A stretch of DNA of 7,241 nt from Deltaproteobacteria bacterium (GCA_018644785.1 JABGPV010000252.1:1-7241); one strand, 5' to 3'. Positions 1-6,376 are shown, counted from the first letter of the stretch. Translations and numbers: made by a program. The notes: generated from the letters alone by a model not told the origin.

Positions 1-197
1 ATCGCCCAGAAGTCCTGCCGATCCCCTTTTAATGGATGGAGGCGGAAACCGGGCAAGTCCATATCTTCAATAGAGGTTGCCGTATCCAATGCTGTTAACC
101 GGATTCTTAGTTTTCGTTTATGCCCTGGTTGAATTCCAGAAACGCTCCCGGTTTCAAAAAACTTGCGCAACCCTTTATGATTGAATGTCTTAATCAT
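1..197 (-). CDS. higB: HigB-family toxin (RelE/ParE superfamily), 3' end outside the window
   Basis: Reading the minus strand from the ATG at 197-195 gives 65 uninterrupted codons that run off the left edge. The product begins MIKTFNHKGLRKFFETGS, continues with GIQPGHKRKLRIRLTALD, and reaches EDMDLPGFRLHPLKGD near residues 45-60. These blocks match the HigB/proteic-killer toxin family, whose members are usually about 92 residues, so roughly 27 residues are missing. Family members are ribosome-dependent mRNA interferases. The gene is normally first in an operon with the antitoxin higA, which would lie to the left of this window. The C-terminal part with most active-site residues is not visible, so activity cannot be judged. 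No clear Shine-Dalgarno precedes the ATG. The 217-235 palindrome just upstream is a candidate autoregulatory operator. The family call is firm; the partner is inferred. Confidence 0.88.
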   Translation of the reverse strand, partial: MIKTFNHKGLRKFFETGSVSGIQPGHKRKLRIRLTALDTATSIEDMDLPGFRLHPLKGDRQDFWA

Positions 198-216
198 CGA
201 TCTAAGATTAACACTA

Positions 217-235
217 TGTTGCGCAACGCGCAACA
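217..235. promoter_or_regulatory. Palindromic candidate operator upstream of higB
   Basis: Two 8-base arms, TGTTGCGC and GCGCAACA, flank a 3-base spacer. The left part is itself a perfect 10-base palindrome, GTTGCGCAAC (218-227). The core TTGCGCAA recurs at 163-170 inside the higB coding sequence. HigA-type antitoxins are known to repress their own operon through short palindromes near the promoter, and this site lies 20-38 bases upstream of the higB start codon. Its role is inferred from position and symmetry. It could instead be a structured site used by the neighbouring transposon. Confidence 0.4.
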
Positions 236-269
236 GTTATCTCCTTAACAGGAGCACGGAGTTAGCCGT

Positions 270-746
270 ATGATGCAGGCATTGGGGCGTCGTTATGTAC
301 GATATTTCAATTTTGAATATCAGCGAAGCGGGACGCTGTGGGAAGGCCGTTTCAAATCTTGCCTGGTTCAGGAAGAACGTTATTTGTTGGAAGTCTACAG
401 ATATATAGAACTTAATCCGGTTAGAGCAGATATGGTGACTGATCCCGGCGAATATCGTTGGTCCAGTTATCAAATTAATGCACTTGGTAAAGTTTCCAAT
501 TTGTGTACGCCACACCCGGAATATCTTGAGTTAGGCTTAGAGCCTTTAGAGCGCCGAAAAAATTATCGCGCTCTATTTATCCAACGCATAGATGGAGAAT
601 TGTTAGAAGGAATAAGGGCAAAAACGAACAAGGGTTTGGCGGTTGGGCATGATCGATTTAAAGATGAAATAGAGTTGCTAACCGGCAGACGAGTAAGAGC
701 AAAGAAAAGAGGGCGACCTTTGGGGTGGCGAAAAGAGAAAACTTAA
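270..746 (+). CDS. REP-associated tyrosine transposase (Y1/IS200-like), N-terminally truncated remnant
   Basis: The 158-residue product carries the C-terminal part of a Y1 transposase: MMQALGRRYVRYFN at residues 1-14, RSGTLWEGRFK at 19-29, then RYIELNPVRADMV, where Y45 is the probable catalytic tyrosine. It ends in a basic tail (RRVRAKKRGRP) typical of longer members of this group. Full members are usually about 220-240 residues and have an N-terminal HUH motif (NHVHLL-like), which is absent here. Homology continues in frame upstream of the ATG (QEHGVSR at 249-269), then meets a TAA at 246-248, beyond which nothing resembles the family. The 5' half is therefore gone and the ATG is a fallback start, although a GGAG at 258-261 is suitably spaced. 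The protein should be unable to cleave DNA. It is divergent from higB, whose start codon is about 70 bases away. Confidence 0.85.
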   Translation: MMQALGRRYVRYFNFEYQRSGTLWEGRFKSCLVQEERYLLEVYRYIELNPVRADMVTDPGEYRWSSYQINALGKVSNLCTPHPEYLELGLEPLERRKNYRALFIQRIDGELLEGIRAKTNKGLAVGHDRFKDEIELLTGRRVRAKKRGRPLGWRKEKT

Positions 747-767
747 TTTTACTCTGACCCCAATTTT
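744..767 (+). repeat. Probable terminal motif of the transposon remnant
   Basis: The transposase stop codon runs straight into TAATTTTACTCTGACCCC and a second AATTTT (direct copies at 745-750 and 762-767). From memory, the reverse complement (GGGGTCAGAGTAAAATTA) recurs next to Y1-type transposase genes in many bacterial genomes, so I read this as the right-hand boundary of the element. No second copy is visible in the window, which agrees with loss of the left end. The recollection has not been checked against a database. Confidence 0.4.
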
Positions 768-791
768 AGTCATCAATAGAAAGGCTGAGCC

Positions 792-822
792 AAAAAGCAC
801 AATAACCATCCTATCGTTATCG
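792..822 (-). terminator. Weak intrinsic terminator for the FG-GAP gene
   Basis: In the minus-strand RNA, CGATAAC (822-816) can pair with GTTATTG (806-800), including one G-U pair, around a 9-base loop. A five-T run follows at 796-792. The stem is AU-rich and overlaps the stop codon at 819-817, so this is a weak candidate. It lies in the 70-base space between the convergent transposase remnant and the FG-GAP gene. Confidence 0.3.
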
Positions 823-3654
823 ATGTATTGGCAGTGGCACTTCAAATGTGGTTTCACCGCGCGTCACTTCCGAGCCGTGTCTGGCTGTTACCACAATAAG
901 CTGTGTTCCAAGGTTAGGGGGTCTGTAATGAATTCGCACATGATTCACTTCACCCTGACGAAGATGAGCGATATTTTCCACATCAAACAGCACTCCCTCT
1001 GCATCCGGATCGCCATCGTAAAACTCCACGGTCACGCCATTGGCGGCGTCTCCCCCGTATGAAACCACCTCCGCCTCCACTCGGAATTCAACCGGGGTAT
1101 TGTGGGAAAACCCCATGGGCGTAACGTTAACCGCCTCCACGACCACTTCCCCGTTGTTATTGTTCGCTTCATTCGCATCAGCCTCTATATAAAACGCCCG
1201 CTTCAGGATACCCACGTTATTGCTGAAAGAGGTTCGCTCACCGTCAAAAGTGACTTCCTCGAGGCCGACATCGGTTATCCACTTCCAGTCCTCCTTGTCC
1301 CTCACCGTGGCCAGGCCGTGCCCTGGAAGCTCCGCCACCAGATTCTCATCATCGTCCTGGCTCCACACCACCACCCAGAAAAGCCACTGGGTATCACCGA
1401 GCCCGGTGGTATCAAAACTGGTGGAAGCCTCCATCCAATTATTTGAGTCAGCATTAAAGCCCGGCAGAGGATGGGAGATCACTTCCTCGATGATCAGTAC
1501 GCTGTCGCCTTTGGGGGTGTTGTCGGGATTCCATTCCTGGCGGTAAAAACGGGCATGGACCCTTGTCCCGGGATCCATATTTTTTAAGCTGAGGTTGTAG
1601 ACCCGGGCCCGAAGGAACACCCGCTCTCCCTCTTTTGCCCTGGCGCGCTGTGGTCCACTTTGAGCGCCTACCGTTACCAGCAACCCCCGCATCTGATAGA
1701 ATCCGCTGGTCCAGACGTCATTCGGTTCAGGGGCGTTGAACGAGACGCACTGGTGATTGCGGCAGGCAAGGCTCGGACCGTTAGAGACGGTCTCCCAGCG
1801 AAGGGGATGGTTAAGGGCCACGTCGATATGTTGATTGTACGCCGTCTGCGATGAACGCCACCAGCTTCCGGCATCATTATCCGTCGGGTCCGCGGCATAC
1901 AACGCCTGAAGCACCCCATGGGTCTGCACGTCCGTAGGTGTGCTCATGTCCTGGAGCACCCCTTTGGGCAAGGCCTGACCGAAGATGGCCGGGGTCACCT
2001 TGTACTTGTGGGAGCCCGGTTCAAAAAACTCGCTGGGCTTATGAACGGCAATTCCCGCCGAGGCCGCCAGGGTCGTGCTGGTGGTAAATAACGTGTTGGT
2101 TGCATCGCTGTTGTTATAGTCAAAGGAACCCGTCACAGTGAACCCGCCCACCGCGTGTGCCAGATTTACAGTCCCTAAGGTGAGCGACGAATCGGTATCA
2201 AAGGAGTGGGTGGAACTTGAACCGGAACTGATGTCCGAACCCGCCCCCTTGCTCCAGCTGACGTTCACGGTGCGGGTGGAGCTGTCCGTGAAGAAGCTTT
2301 TTTGTTGGGATAGCAGCTGAGAGCCCAGAACGCGATTCTGGAGTTGCTCAAGTGTGGCCGGGTAGGAAAAAATGTTCCCGGGCATGTGAACCGGATGATA
2401 CCATTCCAGTCCCCTGGCGTCGATGATATTGGAAGAGATCTTATCAGGTCCTGAGACGACCAGATAATATGGCCCCTTCTCCTCATCCTTACAGTCGGGC
2501 TTTGTGGCCGGACAGACGCGTTCTCCCAAGACGGGATAATAATAGACGTTGAAGCGGCTGGCCGTGTACCAGATCAGATCCCCGAATCCGGTGGCCGTGG
2601 AAGCTTTGAACGCCTTGCTCTTGTAAGTGTCGTAACTCCCCTGAACGGAGTTTTTGTAAAGCTGTTTCCAGGTTTCTTTGTTTTTCGCATCCGGGCCGCC
2701 GATGAAGGGGATCTTGAATTTGAGCTCCGCCCCCACCGACTCGGCAAAACTTTCCGCGTAACTGGTGGTGTGCCGTGACGTGGATTTTTTGGTGGAGCTG
2801 GTATCAATGTCATACACCGATTGGAACGATTTCCAAAGGGCACTGAAGTTAATCACATCCGCCTGCTTTGAGGTCTTCGAATGCAGGTTGACATAGTCCA
2901 CATGCATGGGCGGCGACCCCAGGATGACTTGCGGCTGTGTGTGGGAATTGATACGGGCCACCAGAGGTTCGCCCACCCGCACGGAACGTCCCCTCAAGTC
3001 ACCGGAACGAAGCCGGCTTCCGGAACGATTGCCTCCCAAGATCCTTTCATCATAGGCCCCGGCGCCATGAAAAAGGAAATCCGGCACGGTGTGAGCACCG
3101 AGGAACGGGGTGTAGTCATGTGGATGACCATCAAAACCTACGCGAATGAAAGCCACCTGATTTCCACTACCACCTTTACACGTCAAGTTGTCCGGCCCGA
3201 ACATGACCGCGATGTCCTGATCATAGTCGGATACTTTGGCATCGCCGGTGGGCAGATCTTTAAACCGACCTATCGCCAAGCCGCTCAAGTGAGCCATACC
3301 GCAGTTAGTAAATGAAGCGGACTCCCAAAGCCTCATGGAAGATCCCTCGTCAAAAGTGACCACTGCCATCGACGTAGATTGAACTGGTGTCTTATGACCC
3401 GGGGCTAAAGAACAGCTCCATGCGACCACTGCCTGGTCACTTCGGTTGAACCCTTTAAGGGGGCCGGACACGGCATAAACATTATTGGGCCTTGCGACGT
3501 CGTTCTGGAAGAATACGGTTTCGTCCACCCTAATGGATTTCATCTGTTCATCGAATCGGTAGATTTCGCCAACCAGCGGTTGACCATACTTCTCCCCTTG
3601 CTGGTAATCGATTTTAGCGTAGGTCACAAGAAGCTCATCGCCGGGGCCGGACAA
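817..3654 (-). CDS. Large secreted FG-GAP/CARDB-like protein, downstream part of a frameshifted gene
   Basis: This 945-residue frame has only a TTG as possible start (3654), with no convincing ribosome binding site. The frame stays open upstream to 3771, and the extra codons read AAGDYLSGPGDELLVTYAK, an FG-GAP-like repeat. It is therefore best seen as the continuation of the gene at 3756-4547. Further FG-GAP-like repeats lie at residues 58-80 (SDQAVVAWS) and 123-153 (SDYDQDIAVMFG). A PPMHVDYV block at 248-255 opens a Ser/Thr-rich region to about 540 that I cannot assign. Residues 675-780 and 840-940 look like CARDB-type beta-sandwiches (VTVEFYDGDPDAEG near 874-887). Cysteine pairs C381/C388 and C631/C636 suit an oxidising, extracytoplasmic location. 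FG-GAP repeats often build calcium-binding beta-propellers on surface proteins. The true role is unknown; a structural or adhesin-like surface protein is only a guess. Confidence 0.72.
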   Translation of the reverse strand: MSGPGDELLVTYAKIDYQQGEKYGQPLVGEIYRFDEQMKSIRVDETVFFQNDVARPNNVYAVSGPLKGFNRSDQAVVAWSCSLAPGHKTPVQSTSMAVVTFDEGSSMRLWESASFTNCGMAHLSGLAIGRFKDLPTGDAKVSDYDQDIAVMFGPDNLTCKGGSGNQVAFIRVGFDGHPHDYTPFLGAHTVPDFLFHGAGAYDERILGGNRSGSRLRSGDLRGRSVRVGEPLVARINSHTQPQVILGSPPMHVDYVNLHSKTSKQADVINFSALWKSFQSVYDIDTSSTKKSTSRHTTSYAESFAESVGAELKFKIPFIGGPDAKNKETWKQLYKNSVQGSYDTYKSKAFKASTATGFGDLIWYTASRFNVYYYPVLGERVCPATKPDCKDEEKGPYYLVVSGPDKISSNIIDARGLEWYHPVHMPGNIFSYPATLEQLQNRVLGSQLLSQQKSFFTDSSTRTVNVSWSKGAGSDISSGSSSTHSFDTDSSLTLGTVNLAHAVGGFTVTGSFDYNNSDATNTLFTTSTTLAASAGIAVHKPSEFFEPGSHKYKVTPAIFGQALPKGVLQDMSTPTDVQTHGVLQALYAADPTDNDAGSWWRSSQTAYNQHIDVALNHPLRWETVSNGPSLACRNHQCVSFNAPEPNDVWTSGFYQMRGLLVTVGAQSGPQRARAKEGERVFLRARVYNLSLKNMDPGTRVHARFYRQEWNPDNTPKGDSVLIIEEVISHPLPGFNADSNNWMEASTSFDTTGLGDTQWLFWVVVWSQDDDENLVAELPGHGLATVRDKEDWKWITDVGLEEVTFDGERTSFSNNVGILKRAFYIEADANEANNNNGEVVVEAVNVTPMGFSHNTPVEFRVEAEVVSYGGDAANGVTVEFYDGDPDAEGVLFDVENIAHLRQGEVNHVRIHYRPPNLGTQLIVVTARHGSEVTRGETTFEVPLPIHR

Positions 3655-3755
3655 ATAATCACCGGCCGCTAACGCATTGGCGGGTATCCTCTGAATATGA
3701 CCTGAAGAGACGATCTTGGCGGAGAGGGGGATGGAAAGTGGGTGTAAAATAATCT

Positions 3756-3774
3756 CTAACGGGTCGCTTCTTTA
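3756..3774 (-). other. Frameshift junction joining the two halves of the FG-GAP gene
   Basis: The upstream frame stops at TAG (3758-3756). The downstream frame opens just after TAA (3774-3772). The two frames overlap by only about 13 bases, and the switch needed is one base. Adding one C to the CCC run at 3763-3761 would give an uninterrupted reading through KEATPLEIILHPL into the downstream FG-GAP repeat and a protein of about 1243 residues. No classical slippery heptamer is present, so this is a real one-base deletion or a sequencing error rather than programmed frameshifting. Confidence 0.7.
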
Positions 3775-4547
3775 CAGATGGGTCCCGGAACCTTTCCCGG
3801 ACAAACCGTCGCGAAAAATACCGACAGCCCGCCCCCCTTCAGTCTATCCGCTCCGATCCAGGCCACGTCCAAAAGCCCGTCGGCATTAAAGTCGCCCACC
3901 GTGGGCTCTCCGAGTGGTGTTAGAGCGCTACTGGTCTCAATCCATGGACCAAATACGAGAGGGCTACCGGGCGTCTTGACATCCTTGGTGGTGGCGACGA
4001 ATGCTTGCTCCCCGTTCATCACCAGGATATCGTCGCAGCCGTCAATGTCAAAGTCCGCCACCGCCGCCGTCAGCCAGTAGGAGTTAAGGGTGAAAAGGCT
4101 AACGAATGAGTTTTGCTCGTGCAGTCTGTCTTCCACATAGATGGCCATGTTGTAGGGGCCGTCGTGAGCTGCGATCATGACGAGGACATCGTTTTTTTGT
4201 TCATAGAGTCGGGCGATTCGGGTCTGCTGAGGATACGGCCAATCTGGCTGGTCCCAGTGTGAAAAGAACTTTTCGACATATCCCATCGTCCATGATGTAT
4301 TCCAACTTTTGGCACCGAACGTGGCAATAAGGTTTTTCTGCCTTGTTATTTTAGGTGCTTCGGCAACCGGCCTGGCGAGTACCAGATCATCCGCCCGTCC
4401 AATGTTGCGTTGGCCATGGAGGATATCGTCAACCTTGCTGAAATCAGGGTTTTTGGCCCAGGAGAGTTGGCTGGGAAGTGCTGTTAATAACACGAAACCA
4501 ATGGTAGTTAAAAAAAGTCTTGCGATTTTGTTTGAAACAGGACGCAT
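3756..4547 (-). CDS. Secreted FG-GAP/VCBS repeat protein, upstream part of the frameshifted gene
   Basis: The start at 4547 is preferred over an in-frame ATG at 4655 because GGGAGG lies 9 bases upstream and the product then begins with a clean signal peptide. That peptide has a basic MRPVSNKIAR, a hydrophobic core at residues 11-25, and a likely cleavage after SWA (residue 31). The 263-residue product carries two FG-GAP/VCBS-type calcium-loop motifs, DFDIDGCDD at 165-173 and DFNADGLLD at 219-227, each followed by a beta-rich hydrophobic stretch as expected for propeller blades. The Tyr/Trp-rich part at 80-115 is unassigned. The frame stops abruptly at 3756 inside the repeat region, while the next repeat continues in another frame (817-3654). 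It is therefore the N-terminal piece of one secreted protein. If the frameshift is real, this fragment would be exported alone and probably not fold fully. Confidence 0.75.
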   Translation of the reverse strand: MRPVSNKIARLFLTTIGFVLLTALPSQLSWAKNPDFSKVDDILHGQRNIGRADDLVLARPVAEAPKITRQKNLIATFGAKSWNTSWTMGYVEKFFSHWDQPDWPYPQQTRIARLYEQKNDVLVMIAAHDGPYNMAIYVEDRLHEQNSFVSLFTLNSYWLTAAVADFDIDGCDDILVMNGEQAFVATTKDVKTPGSPLVFGPWIETSSALTPLGEPTVGDFNADGLLDVAWIGADRLKGGGLSVFFATVCPGKVPGPICKEATR

Positions 4548-4556
4548 TGTTCGTAT

Positions 4557-4562
4557 CCTCCC
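4557..4562 (-). promoter_or_regulatory. Strong ribosome binding site fixing the FG-GAP start
   Basis: On the minus strand GGGAGG lies 9 bases before the ATG at 4547. It selects the start directly in front of the signal peptide instead of the in-frame ATG 108 bases upstream, which has no such site and falls close to the predicted transcription start. Confidence 0.7.
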
Positions 4563-4662
4563 ACGCCTGAGGTTGATGAAGAAAAAACAGCAGGCCTCCG
4601 CAAATACCAGACCCGGCGCATTAATGAAAAAGGAAGAAGTTGCTTTACGCATCACGAGTAAA

Positions 4663-4692
4663 ATTCTACAGAAAATGAGTTAAATATATCAA
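4663..4692 (-). promoter_or_regulatory. Sigma70-like promoter for the FG-GAP gene
   Basis: The minus strand has TTGATA (4692-4687) as -35 and TAGAAT (4668-4663) as -10, each differing from consensus at one position, with an 18-base spacer. Transcription would start near 4656, leaving a leader of about 110 bases before the ATG at 4547. This is consensus matching only, in AT-rich DNA where chance matches occur. Confidence 0.5.
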
Positions 4693-4845
4693 TCTGTTAA
4701 CGGCTTTTGAGAATAGCAACTGAGCTTCTAATTGTCAAATATGTTTTCTGAAACTCCGATATAAGGACAGACAACCGGAACCACTGGCGAAGGTTTTACA
4801 ACTCAGCAAGAGGTAACGGTTCAACAATACATTTTCAGAAGATTG

Positions 4846-4871
4846 AGGGCAGATTCGAAAAGCTCTGCCCT
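4846..4871 (-). terminator. Terminator-like hairpin (8-bp stem)
   Basis: AGGGCAGA (4846-4853) and TCTGCCCT (4864-4871) form a perfect 8-base-pair stem with a 10-base loop. On the minus strand it begins 6 bases after the TAG that ends the candidate decayed gene at 4878, which is the expected place for a terminator. The downstream tract there (CAATCTTCTG) is poor in T. The plus-strand tail (TTCTGTCTATTT) is somewhat better, but no plus-strand gene leads into it. Confidence 0.4.
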
Positions 4872-4877
4872 TTCTGT

Positions 4878-5206
4878 CTATTTAAGCCGTGATTTCATTT
4901 TATTATCTGGAATCGGCAAGATGTAGTGATACGAACCACTTCGATCATAATAGGTGAGTTCTGGCAAGTCATCAGATTGCACAACATGTTGTAGGCATCC
5001 CGGTGACATGTTGGTGTCAATCGTGTCCAATCGCAGAGATCTCTCGATCTTTCAATAAGACATCACCCAACTTTTAATATCTCTCAAATTTTTTCTACCC
5101 AACAGCTATTTCTGTCAGCGTTTTCCAATTTTGGAGGAAACACAGTCGATGATTTTGGCTCAACTATGGCACGGTATCCACCTGATATATCTTGTCTATC
5201 TGGCAT
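4878..5206 (-). pseudogene. Possible decayed small gene of unknown function
   Basis: Reading leftward from an ATG at 5206 gives MPDRQDISGGYRAIVEPK and onward to SCWVEKI, then a stop at 5086-5084. Adding one base in the A6 run just before it would continue as SCWVEKNLRDIKSWVMSY, reach a TGA at 5054-5052, and then read KIERSLRLDTIDTNMSPG to DLPELTYYDRSGSYHYILP, ending at TAG 4880-4878. The mixed, charged and aromatic composition looks protein-like, and a hairpin follows the stop. I do not recognise the family, there is no ribosome binding site, and two lesions are needed to join the parts. Chance open frames remain a real alternative. Confidence 0.25.
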
Positions 5207-5243
5207 ATCAGCGTGCTAAAAAGCCTGTGATATCATCAAGTCG

Positions 5244-5263
5244 GCGGATAAATCCGCACCTAC
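5244..5263 (-). repeat. REP-like element: GTAG followed by a palindrome
   Basis: On the minus strand, GTAG (5263-5260) is followed after two bases by the perfect palindrome GCGGATTTATCCGC (5257-5244). A GTAG tetranucleotide 5' of a hairpin is the described hallmark of REP sequences mobilised by REP-associated tyrosine transposases, and a remnant of such a transposase sits at the left of this window. It lies about 120 bases downstream of the hslO stop, a usual position for REPs. Only one copy is present here, so repetition cannot be shown. Confidence 0.45.
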
Positions 5264-5382
5264 AGTTGTCCACCAAGTGTGATATGGCTGAAACGATGAT
5301 CAAGGCCTGAGTTATGAACCGACAACAGTGAACAGTTTCAGTGACAAAGATTCGACTGACTCGGAGAAAGGACGAGTGAATT

Positions 5383-6318
5383 TCAGGATCTGGTCCCGGC
5401 CATTGCTTTGGCGACATCCTCCTTGTCGAACCGGTACGGGGTCGCGCAGTGATGGCATTTGATCTCCACGGGAAAGGGCCCGTTCTCAAGCATGTCCCGC
5501 AGATCTGCCTTTGGGAGGAGCCCCAGCATGTTTTCCACCCGGTCATGGTTGCAGTGACACATGAATTCAATCCTGTGATCCCCCAGAAATTGAGGTTTTA
5601 GACCCTTGAAGCTCTTTGCGACCAACTGCTCGGGTTCTTCCCCTTTGGCGAATGCCGTGCCGATGGACGGCAGATCGGATACCATGATTTCGAGATGATC
5701 CATGTCTGCTTCATGAGCGCCGGGCATGACCTGCAACATGAGGCCGCCGGCCCCGGTTGCATTCCCTTCAGGATCGAATTTGATGCTCAGGTTAAAGACG
5801 GAGGGGGTCTGTTCAGAAGTCAGGTAATAATAGGACAGATCCTTCGCAAGGCTGCCGTATTTGAGTTCCACCTGCCCCGTAAAGGGTTGTTTCGCGTCCC
5901 GGAAAGTTTTGGTCACTGACAGGAAGCCGGCCCCGAAAAATGGGGAAAGATTGAAATCTTCAAGGGGCCTCTCCATGGGAATGGGAACATTTTTCAAGTA
6001 ACCCCGGACTTCACCAAAGGCGTTGGCCTCCACGAATAGACCTTTGATGGGTCCCGAACAGTCTATTTTGAGACCGATCCGTTCATCTCCCTTCAGGTTG
6101 GCGCACATTAGCGCACTCGCCATATAGGCGTGACCCAGCACCAGGGTTTCCAGGATGCCCAGTTCGTGGTTGGCCCGCATTTCGTTTACCATACGGGTTC
6201 CGTGCAGGATGGCCCCGCGGATCAAGCCCCCTGAGAGGGTAAAATGATAAAGCTTGTCTTTGGCGCCGGCCTTCAGCTGCGCTTTCAGGTCACTTCCGTA
6301 GGGTTGTTTCTTGATCAT
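5383..6318 (-). CDS. hslO: Hsp33 redox-regulated molecular chaperone
   Basis: The 311-residue product matches Hsp33 along its whole length. The N-terminal core has GLIRGAILHGTRMVNEMRAN (31-50), HAYMASALMCANLKGDERIG and DCSGPIKGLFVEANAFGEVR. The C-terminal redox switch has all four zinc cysteines: C254 and C256 in MCHCNHDR, and C288 and C291 in KCHHC. Hsp33 is a cytoplasmic, ATP-independent holdase. In the reduced state zinc keeps it inactive; oxidative or HOCl stress with unfolding forms two disulfides, releases zinc and activates substrate binding. E. coli Hsp33 is about 292 residues, so this copy is full length and looks functional. The ATG at 6318 has AAGGG 7 bases upstream. It lies 58 bases after the caspase-like gene on the same strand, so the two may share a transcript. 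No clear terminator follows it. Confidence 0.96.
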   Translation of the reverse strand: MIKKQPYGSDLKAQLKAGAKDKLYHFTLSGGLIRGAILHGTRMVNEMRANHELGILETLVLGHAYMASALMCANLKGDERIGLKIDCSGPIKGLFVEANAFGEVRGYLKNVPIPMERPLEDFNLSPFFGAGFLSVTKTFRDAKQPFTGQVELKYGSLAKDLSYYYLTSEQTPSVFNLSIKFDPEGNATGAGGLMLQVMPGAHEADMDHLEIMVSDLPSIGTAFAKGEEPEQLVAKSFKGLKPQFLGDHRIEFMCHCNHDRVENMLGLLPKADLRDMLENGPFPVEIKCHHCATPYRFDKEDVAKAMAGTRS

Positions 6319-6325
6319 TGATTAT

Positions 6326-6342
6326 CCCTTATCATCAAAGGG
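6326..6342 (-). promoter_or_regulatory. Small hairpin containing the hslO ribosome binding site
   Basis: The probable Shine-Dalgarno AAGGG (6330-6326, 7 bases before the hslO ATG) can pair with CCCTT (6342-6338) across a 7-base loop. A five-pair stem over the ribosome binding site could act as a weak thermosensor for a heat-shock gene. It is short enough to be chance. Confidence 0.25.
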
Positions 6343-6376
6343 CCTCCTGAACGGAATCGACGACACTGTCGCCTGT

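Larger units (their letters stand above)
4548..5382. other. Gene-poor interval between hslO and the FG-GAP gene
   Basis: No intact gene of convincing length is seen on either strand. The interval contains, from left to right, the leader and promoter of the FG-GAP gene (4548-4692), unassigned sequence (4693-4845), a hairpin (4846-4871), a possibly decayed small minus-strand gene (4878-5206), and a REP-like element (5244-5263). Perfect short palindromes occur at 4981-4992 (ACAACATGTTGT) and 5035-5044 (AGAGATCTCT). I found no tRNA or riboswitch. Confidence 0.6.

Noticed and set aside
2881..3315. Plus-strand ORF of 144 codons within the large FG-GAP gene
   Set aside because: It is a shadow frame of a well-supported coding strand, with low-complexity composition and no family similarity.
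4585..4620. Imperfect stem followed by TTTTTT in the FG-GAP leader as an intrinsic attenuator
   Set aside because: The best stem I can draw has six pairs, two of them G-U, and it is separated from the T-run by four bases; too weak to list as a feature.
4309..4683. Plus-strand ORF of 124 codons opposite the signal peptide region
   Set aside because: It is antisense to a gene with a good ribosome binding site and signal peptide, and its product has no recognisable features.
5052..5054. In-frame TGA in the decayed gene as a selenocysteine codon, since a short AGATC/GATCT stem follows
   Set aside because: The stem starts one base after the TGA and its loop is much closer than in bacterial SECIS elements; a frameshift is also needed, and no selenoprotein family fits.
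5149..5310. Plus-strand ORF of 53 codons starting MILAQLWHGIHLIYLVYL, with a GGAGG 11 bases upstream
   Set aside because: Its second half is the translated REP-like palindrome and it lies opposite another candidate frame; spacing to the GGAGG is long and no family is recognised.
5208..5570. Minus-strand ORF of 120 codons overlapping the end of hslO
   Set aside because: It is a second frame across the conserved Hsp33 C-terminal coding region and has no independent support.
6359..6373. Hairpin between the caspase-like gene and hslO as a terminator
   Set aside because: The 6-pair stem (one G-U) has a 3-base loop but no T-run follows it, so it should not end transcription intrinsically.
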